Shown piece by piece: positions 1 to 5,688 of a stretch of 5,688 nucleotides of DNA. The notes beneath the pieces are model-generated. The model was not told where the DNA came from. It did not search any database and saw only the letters and a list, made by a program, of their open reading frames with translations. Positions within the stretch are counted from its first letter, which is position 1; every line of letters begins with the position of its first letter. The stretch is taken from contig CALGKL010000218.1 in NCBI GenBank assembly GCA_937930495.1, positions 1-5,688 on the forward strand, in the 5' to 3' direction. A program made the position numbers and the translations under genes. The stretch comes from an uncultured Gloeocapsa sp. (lineage in GTDB: Bacteria; Cyanobacteriota; Cyanobacteriia; Cyanobacteriales; Gloeocapsaceae).

Positions 1-1535
1 TCCCACCAAGCATCAGACCCTTTTGCCGCGATAATTTGTTGTACGTGAGCGATCGTTTCCCCATTTAATAACGGTTCATTCGTCTCTACATCATAGAATA
101 CCGGTATCGGGACACCCCAACTGCGTTGACGAGAGATACACCAATCGCTCCTTTCCGCTACCATAGGAGTAATGCGGTTTTGTCCTTGACTAGGTATCCA
201 TTCTACGGAAGCGATCGCTTCTAAAGCTTGATTGCGGAATCCTTCTACCGAGGCGAACCATTGCTCTGTAGCTCGAAAGATAGTCGGTTTTTTCGTGCGC
301 CAATCATAGGGATACTTATGTACATAGGGCTCTTCTTTTAACAAAGCTCCTTGACTAGCTAAAGCTGTTATAATCGCCTGGTTAGCGTCTTTAAGTACAT
401 TTAACCCTGCGAATTCTCCCGCTTCAGCTGTAAAATTTCCAGCATCATCTACGGGAGAGAGAATCGGTAACCCGTATTTCTGACCTACGATATAATCTTC
501 TTGTCCATGTCCTGGAGCTGTATGTACTAAACCTGTCCCCGATTCCGTCGTGATATAATCTCCCCCTAGTACTATAGGACTTTCCCGATCATAGAGAGGG
601 TGACGATAGGTGCAATATTCTAAATCCTCTCCTAATATAGTTGCCACCACTTCTAATTTAGTTCCCAGAATCTCTGTTAATCTCCCCACTAATTCTTGAG
701 CTACAATCAGATAACCATGGGTTGAACTACCGGTTACCACTGCGTAACGCAAATGAGGATTGACCGCTACTGCTAAGTTACCAGGAATTGTCCAAGGAGT
801 GGTTGTCCAGATTCCTACCCCTAAATCTTCTCTAAAAGGTTTCAGAATTTCTTCAGCTTTAGTACTTAAGCTGACTACTTTAAAAGCAGCATAGATGCTC
901 AAAGAAGTATGACCCTCAGGATATTCTAATTCAGCTTCTGCTAAAGCGGTACGAGAACTTGGACTCCAATGTACAGGTTTTAAACCCCTATAGATATATC
1001 CCGCTAAAGCCATTGCCCCAAATACCCCTATTTGAGCTGCTTCGTATTCTGGTGTTAAAGTTAAATAGGGATGTTCCCAGTCGCCCCAAACCCCAAAGCG
1101 TTTAAATCCTTCTTTTTGAGAAGTTACCGCTTCTAGAGCAAATTCCTGAGCTAATTTGCGTAATTTCAAAGGGGTTAACTCTGCTCTTTCTGCGGGTTTG
1201 AGTTTTTGTAAGACTTTTAATTCTATTGGCAACCCGTGACAATCCCAACCGGGAATATATTTAACCTTATAACCTCTGAGTAGTTTATACTTATTGATAA
1301 TATCTTTGAGAGTTTTATTCAGAGCGTGTCCCATATGTAGAGAGCCATTGGCGTAGGGGGGACCATCGTGCAAAATAAAGCTTTCTCGGGGATTTTCTTC
1401 GGACAATCTCTCATAAACTTGGTTTTCAAGCCAAAACTGCTGTAATTCTGGCTCTCTGACTACAGAATTAGCCCTCATCTCAAATTTAGTTTGAGGTAGA
1501 TTAACGGTATTTTGATAACTCTTGGATTCTGTCAC
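1..1535 (-). CDS. ileS: Isoleucyl-tRNA synthetase, N-terminal 511 codons (3' end outside window)
   Basis: Cytoplasmic class I enzyme that charges tRNA-Ile with isoleucine and hydrolyses mischarged valine. I translated the minus-strand frame through the window and found no stop or frameshift. Visible motifs in order: DGPPYANG (57-64) leading into the HIGH-type signature H67-M-G-H70; [10 protein letters not shown] soon after; the CP1 editing domain with [10 protein letters not shown] (from T244) and [11 protein letters not shown] (338-348, probable editing Asp D347); then [15 protein letters not shown] (from D464), and GSDAWW at the window edge. The KMSKS loop and anticodon-binding domain are beyond position 1. 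The start is GTG at 1535-1533: an in-frame TAA lies two codons upstream, and the next candidate, Met20, would cut into the conserved N-terminus ([18 protein letters not shown]). No clear Shine-Dalgarno sequence precedes it. It is transcribed divergently from the chemoreceptor gene. Family assignment is very secure; the start is likely but not proven. Confidence 0.97.
   Translation of the reverse strand, partial: MTESKSYQNTVNLPQTKFEMRANSVVREPELQQFWLENQVYERLSEENPRESFILHDGPPYANGSLHMGHALNKTLKDIINKYKLLRGYKVKYIPGWDCHGLPIELKVLQKLKPAERAELTPLKLRKLAQEFALEAVTSQKEGFKRFGVWGDWEHPYLTLTPEYEAAQIGVFGAMALAGYIYRGLKPVHWSPSSRTALAEAELEYPEGHTSLSIYAAFKVVSLSTKAEEILKPFREDLGVGIWTTTPWTIPGNLAVAVNPHLRYAVVTGSSTHGYLIVAQELVGRLTEILGTKLEVVATILGEDLEYCTYRHPLYDRESPIVLGGDYITTESGTGLVHTAPGHGQEDYIVGQKYGLPILSPVDDAGNFTAEAGEFAGLNVLKDANQAIITALASQGALLKEEPYVHKYPYDWRTKKPTIFRATEQWFASVEGFRNQALEAIASVEWIPSQGQNRITPMVAERSDWCISRQRSWGVPIPVFYDVETNEPLLNGETIAHVQQIIAAKGSDAWW
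211..218. repeat. HIP1 octamer GCGATCGC
   Basis: Perfect palindromic HIP1 copy inside ileS. HIP1 is strongly over-represented in many cyanobacterial genomes, so it supports the taxonomic assignment. Confidence 0.9.
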
Positions 1536-1604
1536 AGCTTAGTTTTACTTAACAATATCTATTAGTTAATCTTAACTTAATTGGGTTATGGCTGGCTTTC
1601 CTGA

Positions 1605-1634
1605 TTCCTATTTCTCTACTCAGAGGACTGTCAA
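1605..1634 (-). promoter_or_regulatory. Candidate sigma-70-type promoter for ileS
   Basis: On the minus strand a perfect -35 hexamer TTGACA (1634-1629) is followed after 18 bases by TAGGAA (1610-1605), which matches only three of six consensus -10 positions. Transcription would begin near 1598 and give a leader of about 60 bases before the GTG start. The -35 match is good but the -10 is poor, so this is tentative. Confidence 0.3.
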
Positions 1635-2176
1635 CAGTAAAAACACTGAACTTATCCCGAACTCAAGATAACTTGAAGCATAGATAACTGAGGAAAATCT
1701 TTTGAAAGGGAAAAGTCAATCAAATTTATATATTTTCAGGATATCAGCCAAATAGCCTTTTTAGAAATCAAGTTATATTAGTTTGAGCAAAATCAACCAA
1801 TTCGGTTTAATTATTTTTAAAATTATATTTTGTAGTTTTAAACGTTTTTGATGGTTGATAAAAATGTTGTCTGTTTACTATTTTGGCTCAGTTTGCTCCT
1901 TTTTTCTTAATTAGGAATAGCCAGCGAAAGTACTGTTAAAAATATTAAAAATTCAAAATCTGACCTCGTTTTTGAGCAAAAAATTATTGTTCATTCAGGA
2001 AGAGAATGCTCCAAGTAGTAAAGTTATTATGCCTTTAGCTAATTGTCTTGTTACCCAGTTGGCAAGATTTTAGATTATAAAAAGAAAAGAAAAATGACGC
2101 CTCGGCAATTGTGGTAATCAAGGAAACCATTGTCTCACGAGGGAAGAAGCATATTTTAAATAAAAATAAAGGTTAG

Positions 2177-2205
2177 TTACCTTAGAATTTAGGGAATTAT
2201 ATAAT
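2177..2205 (+). promoter_or_regulatory. Probable sigma-70-type promoter for the chemoreceptor gene
   Basis: A perfect TATAAT -10 hexamer lies at 2200-2205. The best-spaced -35 (17 bases upstream) is TTACCT at 2177-2182, a weak 3/6 match, so the promoter may depend on an activator. Transcription would start near 2212, giving an untranslated leader of about 40 bases. A weaker alternative further upstream is TTGTTA (2048-2053) with TAGATT (2071-2076), also 17 bases apart. AT-rich DNA produces such hexamers by chance, so only the TATAAT and its position close to the start codon argue for it. Confidence 0.5.
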
Positions 2206-2250
2206 TAGAAGAGAGTCAGAGTAAATAAATAACAGCAGTTACACAATAAT

Positions 2251-5200
2251 ATGACCCAGTTATCTCCAAAACAACCAGCACCCAATCCCCAAGATGATAA
2301 TAACCCTGGGATTGAAGCAGTGATTACAGGTACAGAAATAAATAAGCATCAAGTAGAATCAAAGGTAATCCCTAGTAATCAAAAATCATCAGGAGGGTGG
2401 TGGCAAAACCTAAGTATTCAAAATAAAGTTAGCATAGCAGCGATCGCCCTGAGTAGCCTTCCCGTCTTAACCCTAGGGGGAATAAGTTACTATCTCGCTA
2501 ACCGACAAACCCGTCAAGAAATAATCGAAACCCAAAAAATAGAAACCACAAATTTAAACGAAACAGTACAACTATTCGTCAGCGATCGCCTTAAAGATGT
2601 AAATGCTCTAGGACAACTAGACTTATTTACCGATCCAGAATTAAGAGCTAATAGCAGCAAAGCCGAAAAAAATAACAGATTAGATATATATCGTCAAACC
2701 TATCCCTATTATAGAAATATAGTATTTTTAGATAGTACAGGTAAAATACTCGCCAGCTCAGGAGAACCACTAGACGAAAGCGAGAGCAAGTTTTTTCAAC
2801 AAGTGTTAGGTAGAGAAAAACCCCTAATCAGTCAACCTCAATATAGTCAAACCGCCAAAACCCACAAATTTTATATTACCGCACCGGTAAAAGATAAAAA
2901 TACGGGACAAATCATTGGGGTAATAGGTGCGAGCATTCCTACGGATGTTTTTAACCGACTTTTAGCTAGATACCAGTTAGAATCAAAAGAATTCTTTGTC
3001 ATCGATGGTAGTGACAAAATTACAGCAGCAAGTACAGCCGACAAGATTGGGCAAGGAATAGAAGAGATTTTCCCCAACCTTCCCCTACAAAGAGAAGACG
3101 CTTACGCCTTTGACTTCCAGGGAGGAGAACAAAAAATAGTTGCCCTGTTACCCTCAACCCAACTCAAAGAATACGACTTAAACTGGAGAACAGCCTTAGC
3201 AACACCAGTAACCATAGCTAAAAGAGGGCGCAACCCGGAAATACCGCTCATCTTAAGTACATTAGGCTTAGGCTTAGTCAGCGCGGCCATAGGCAAAACC
3301 CTAGCCGATCGCTTCACCAAACCGATTATCCAAGCAGCCCAAGCCAGCCAAACCCTAACAACTAGAACCTTAGAAACACCCCTAGTGGTTGGCAGTACCG
3401 ATGAAATAGGACAGATACAAAGCAATCTCAACGCTGTCAGCGATCGCCTCAGTAACCTAGTCAAAGAACAACAACTAACCAGTATCCAAGGGAGCAAACT
3501 CAAAGATATCACCCTCAAAATAGCAGGAGCATTAGATAGAGAAGCGATCTTTGAAACCGTCCTCAAAGAAATCAGAGCCAGTCTCAAGACAGATAGAGTC
3601 ATTATCTATCGCTTTGATGAAACATGGAAAGGTACTATCATAGCCGAATCAGTGCAGGGAAATTGGCCAAGAGCACTAGGAGCAACCATCGCTGACCCCT
3701 GTTTTGCCGAGAAATACGTAGAAAAATACAAACAAGGAAGAGTTCAAGCCACACCAGACATTCGCAACGCCGGTTTAACGGATTGTCACCTGCAACAGTT
3801 AGAACCATTTCAGGTCAGAGCCAACCTCGTAGCACCGATTATAGTCAAAAACAATCTCATCGGCCTATTAATCACCCATCAATGTTCAGGACCGCGTAAT
3901 TGGGAAGCAACAGAAATAGATTTCTTCAGTCAAGTAGCAGCCCAACTAGGACCAGCGTTAGAAAGAGTTGACCTTCTGCAAGAACAAAAACTAGGCATCA
4001 AACTCACCGAACAATTGAAAGATATCACCCTCAAACTATCCGCGGCCTTAGATTTAGAAAGTATCTTTGACCAAGCAACCGAAGAAATCAGAGACAGCAT
4101 CCAAGCAGATAGAGTCATTATCTATCGCTTTGACGAAACCTGGCAAGGAACAATTGTCGCCGAATCAGTGCAAGGAAATTGGCCAAGAGCATTAGGAGCA
4201 ACCATCGCCGACCCCTGTTTTGCCGACAGATACGTAGAAAAATACAAACAAGGAAGAATTCAAGCCACCCCAGATATTTATAACGCCGGTTTAACAGAGT
4301 GTCACCTACAACAACTAAGCCCCTTTGGAGTCAGAGCCAACCTTGTAGCACCTTTATTGACAAAAGGTGAACTTCTAGGCTTGCTGATCGCCCACCAATG
4401 TTCAGGACCACGTAACTGGGAAGCGGGAGAAATTAGCTTCTTCGGTCAAGTCTCTACTCAAGTAGGACTAGCCATCGAACGGATCGAACTCGTAGAAGCC
4501 CAAAAAAGAGCCGAAGCCGAACAACGTAGCGGAAGAGAACAACTACAACAACGAGCCTTAGAACTATTGATGGAAGTAGATCCCGTCAGTCAAGGAGACT
4601 TAACCATTAGAGCCAGTGTTACCGCCGATGAAATCGGAACGATCGCCGACTCCTATAACGCCACCATCGAAAGCTTACGACGAATCGTAACCCAAGTACT
4701 CGAAGCTAGCCAACAGGTAGCCGAAACCACCCTGACTAACGAAACCTCCGTACAATTATTATCCGTAGAAGCGATCAACCAAGCCGAAAACATCAGCGCC
4801 GCTCTCGACGAAATCCAAGCCATGACCGAATCAATTCGAGCCGTAGCGATGAACGCCGAAGAAGCAGAAGCAGTGGTAAAACAAGCAGTAGAAAGCGTAG
4901 AATTAGGAGATGAAGCCATGAACCGTACCGTAGATGGAATCATGGCCATTCGAGAAACCGTAGCCGAAACAGCCAAAAAAGTAAAACGCTTAGGAGAATC
5001 AACCCAGAAAATTTCCAAAGTCGTTAACCTGATTAGTAGTTTCGCTGAACAAACCAACCTCCTAGCACTCAACGCCTCCATTGAAGCAGCTCACGCTGGA
5101 GAAGAAGGTCGAGGTTTCGCCGTGGTCGCTGATGAAGTCCGCTCCCTGGCTCAACAATCAGCAGAAGCAACCGCCGAAATCGAAAAAACCGTAGCCGAAA

Positions 5201-5529
5201 TTCAAGCCGAAACCAACGAAGTAGTAGCAGCGATGGAATCGGGTACAGAACAAGTAGTTACAGGTACTAAATTAGTAGAAGAAACTAGAGCAAATTTGAA
5301 CCGCATCACCGCGGCCTCAGCCAAAATTAACCAGTTAGTCGCTGAAATCGCCAAAGCAGCAGGAGAACAAGCTAAAACTAGTGAAAATGTTTCTCAGACT
5401 ATGACCAATGTCGCCTTAACTTCTAGTACAACCTCTAAAACAGCTACAGAAGTATCAGAATCCTTTAAACGACTGCAAAAAGTAGCGCAAGAACTACAAG
5501 CTACAGTAGGTAGATTCAAAGTACAATAA
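2251..5529 (+). CDS. pixJ: PixJ/TaxD1-like phototaxis receptor: dCache, tandem cyanobacteriochrome GAFs, MCP
   Basis: Inner-membrane methyl-accepting receptor that probably controls a CheA/CheW-type complex and type IV pilus motility in response to light. Order by residue: hydrophilic N-tail (1-55); TM1 (about 60-83); periplasmic dCache-like sensor (about 84-325); TM2 (about 331-350); HAMP (about 351-404); CBCR GAF1 (about 418-580); GAF2 (about 590-752); second HAMP-like segment (about 772-816, with GDLTIRA and [11 protein letters not shown]); MCP signalling domain (about 830-1085) with hairpin tip [15 protein letters not shown] then [18 protein letters not shown]1 has DPCF (482-485, Cys484) and Cys512-His513; GAF2 has DPCF (654-657, Cys656) and Cys684-His685. 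A Cys pair 28 residues apart matches dual-cysteine DXCF cyanobacteriochromes such as TePixJ. There is no CheR-docking pentapeptide at the C-terminus. The ATG is the first after an in-frame TAA at 2230-2232; no Shine-Dalgarno is evident. MCP and CBCR calls are firm; pixJ orthology and phototaxis role are inferred, as PixJ and other CBCR-MCPs share this pattern. Confidence 0.93.
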   Translation: MTQLSPKQPAPNPQDDNNPGIEAVITGTEINKHQVESKVIPSNQKSSGGWWQNLSIQNKVSIAAIALSSLPVLTLGGISYYLANRQTRQEIIETQKIETTNLNETVQLFVSDRLKDVNALGQLDLFTDPELRANSSKAEKNNRLDIYRQTYPYYRNIVFLDSTGKILASSGEPLDESESKFFQQVLGREKPLISQPQYSQTAKTHKFYITAPVKDKNTGQIIGVIGASIPTDVFNRLLARYQLESKEFFVIDGSDKITAASTADKIGQGIEEIFPNLPLQREDAYAFDFQGGEQKIVALLPSTQLKEYDLNWRTALATPVTIAKRGRNPEIPLILSTLGLGLVSAAIGKTLADRFTKPIIQAAQASQTLTTRTLETPLVVGSTDEIGQIQSNLNAVSDRLSNLVKEQQLTSIQGSKLKDITLKIAGALDREAIFETVLKEIRASLKTDRVIIYRFDETWKGTIIAESVQGNWPRALGATIADPCFAEKYVEKYKQGRVQATPDIRNAGLTDCHLQQLEPFQVRANLVAPIIVKNNLIGLLITHQCSGPRNWEATEIDFFSQVAAQLGPALERVDLLQEQKLGIKLTEQLKDITLKLSAALDLESIFDQATEEIRDSIQADRVIIYRFDETWQGTIVAESVQGNWPRALGATIADPCFADRYVEKYKQGRIQATPDIYNAGLTECHLQQLSPFGVRANLVAPLLTKGELLGLLIAHQCSGPRNWEAGEISFFGQVSTQVGLAIERIELVEAQKRAEAEQRSGREQLQQRALELLMEVDPVSQGDLTIRASVTADEIGTIADSYNATIESLRRIVTQVLEASQQVAETTLTNETSVQLLSVEAINQAENISAALDEIQAMTESIRAVAMNAEEAEAVVKQAVESVELGDEAMNRTVDGIMAIRETVAETAKKVKRLGESTQKISKVVNLISSFAEQTNLLALNASIEAAHAGEEGRGFAVVADEVRSLAQQSAEATAEIEKTVAEIQAETNEVVAAMESGTEQVVTGTKLVEETRANLNRITAASAKINQLVAEIAKAAGEQAKTSENVSQTMTNVALTSSTTSKTATEVSESFKRLQKVAQELQATVGRFKVQ
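2440..2447. repeat. HIP1 octamer GCGATCGC
   Basis: Perfect HIP1 copy in the receptor gene, within the codons for TM1. Confidence 0.9.
2582..2589. repeat. HIP1 octamer GCGATCGC
   Basis: Perfect HIP1 copy in the codons for the first helix of the periplasmic sensor. Confidence 0.9.
3440..3447. repeat. HIP1 octamer GCGATCGC
   Basis: Perfect HIP1 copy near the end of the first HAMP segment. The related form CCGATCGC at 3305-3312 has one mismatch. Confidence 0.9.
3502..3990 (+). repeat. Tandem in-gene repeat, copy 1 (GAF1)
   Basis: First copy of a 516-base-period duplication inside the receptor gene, encoding residues 418-580. By hand alignment the two copies match without gaps at about 120 of 163 residues. 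The core around both bilin cysteines (448-529) matches at about 73 of 82. It carries DPCF with Cys484 and the Cys512-His513 pair. Confidence 0.9.
4018..4506 (+). repeat. Tandem in-gene repeat, copy 2 (GAF2)
   Basis: Second copy, encoding residues 590-752, exactly 172 codons after copy 1. The 27 bases between the copies encode a short linker that continues the helix between the two GAF domains. Differences lie mainly in the outer helices and in the strand after VRANLVAP; the bilin-pocket core is nearly unchanged. A notable pocket-side difference is Tyr677 here against Arg505 in copy 1, seven residues before the Cys-His cysteine. Confidence 0.9.
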
Positions 5530-5543
5530 ACCACGAAACAATC

Positions 5544-5688
5544 ATGACTCAAACTTCTCCTAAAGAGGAACTTAACCCCAATTACCTTCCCACCGAACCT
5601 ATCCCTAAACCAGTAATCCAGCTAACTCCCCCTCGGTCCCCATCAGAAAAAAACTGGTTACAAGACCTACCGGTTGGGAGTAAACAAT
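5544..5688 (+). CDS. N-terminus of a second, probably paralogous chemoreceptor (truncated by window end)
   Basis: An open frame of 48 codons runs off the window. It begins MTQTSPKEEL, echoing [10 protein letters not shown] of the upstream receptor. After a Pro-rich hydrophilic tail it reaches KNWLQDLPVGSKQ, which aligns with [13 protein letters not shown] just before TM1 of the upstream protein. This suggests the same plan: cytoplasmic tail, then TM1, then a sensor. It starts only 14 bases after the upstream stop with no promoter or terminator between, so co-transcription is likely. In Synechocystis pixJ1 is likewise followed by a second MCP gene, pixJ2. No sensor or MCP domain is visible yet, so the receptor call rests on N-terminal resemblance and context. 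The ATG at 5544 is the first after the upstream stop and has no obvious Shine-Dalgarno. Confidence 0.7.
   Translation, partial: MTQTSPKEELNPNYLPTEPIPKPVIQLTPPRSPSEKNWLQDLPVGSKQ

Larger units (their letters stand above)
1536..2250. other. AT-rich divergent intergenic region, no convincing gene
   Basis: These 715 bases separate the divergent starts of ileS and the chemoreceptor gene and are clearly more AT-rich than either flank. Reading both strands I see only very short open frames, no tRNA-like or rRNA-like sequence, no transposon ends and no strong rho-independent terminator. It does contain promoter-like hexamers for both directions (listed separately), an 11-base direct repeat (TTTGAGCAAAA at 1782-1792 and 1971-1981) and a weak inverted repeat at 2100-2142. 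The length leaves room for regulator sites or a small RNA, but nothing in the sequence identifies one. Confidence 0.8.

Noticed and set aside
1792..1859. 8-base inverted repeat ATCAACCA / TGGTTGAT with a 52-base loop
   Set aside because: Short arms that do not extend on either side and a long AT-rich loop; expected by chance and unlike a terminator or small RNA fold.
2871..3077. 68-codon open frame on the minus strand, and a similar 62-codon frame at 3930-4118
   Set aside because: Both are antisense to well-supported coding sequence, with no promoter, ribosome site or motif.
3102..3602. 166-codon open frame on the minus strand
   Set aside because: It lies fully antisense to the receptor's Cache, HAMP and GAF1 codons. 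Its Ser/Leu-rich translation has no recognisable domain and is a shadow of the sense codon pattern.
3502..4506. GAF pair as generic cyclic-nucleotide GAF domains or phytochrome GAF
   Set aside because: The DPCF plus Cys-His pattern, [14 protein letters not shown] and HQCSGPRNW fit cyanobacteriochrome GAFs. No phytochrome PHY domain follows, and the paired cysteines are not expected in cyclic-nucleotide GAFs.
4653..5081. 142-codon open frame on the minus strand
   Set aside because: Antisense to the highly conserved MCP domain; low-complexity Ser/Ala/Thr composition and no family motif.
1..5688. CRISPR array, insertion sequence, tRNA or rRNA gene
   Set aside because: No regularly spaced direct repeats other than the in-gene GAF duplication, no terminal inverted repeats or transposase frame, and no cloverleaf-like or rRNA-like stretch was found.

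Overview
The window looks cyanobacterial. It has four perfect HIP1 octamers (GCGATCGC), an IleS with a cyanobacterial-type N-terminus, and a membrane chemoreceptor with phycobilin-binding (cyanobacteriochrome, CBCR) GAF domains. Both genes and the gap between them are AT-rich, and no start codon has a strong Shine-Dalgarno sequence. The genus cannot be fixed from this window.

Layout. Positions 1-1535 (minus strand) hold the first 511 codons of isoleucyl-tRNA synthetase, with a GTG start; the C-terminal half lies outside the window. Positions 1536-2250 are a divergent, very AT-rich intergenic region of 715 bases. It has a good -10 box facing the chemoreceptor, a weaker promoter candidate facing ileS, and no convincing gene. 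Positions 2251-5529 (plus strand) encode a complete 1092-residue PixJ/TaxD1-like phototaxis receptor: TM1, a periplasmic dCache-like sensor, TM2, HAMP, two tandem CBCR GAF domains, a second HAMP-like segment and an MCP signalling domain. After 14 bases, positions 5544-5688 hold the first 48 codons of a second protein whose N-terminus resembles that of the receptor, so it is probably a tandem paralogous receptor in the same operon.

Function. The receptor should convert light absorbed by bilins in the cytoplasmic GAF pair, and perhaps a small ligand in the periplasmic sensor, into control of a CheA/CheW-type complex that steers type IV pilus motility. Both GAFs keep the DPCF cysteine and the Cys-His cysteine used by dual-cysteine CBCRs, 28 residues apart in each, so both may be photoactive. 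IleS is a housekeeping neighbour with no evident functional link. No pixG/H/I-like genes lie immediately upstream; any che/pix partners would be downstream or elsewhere.
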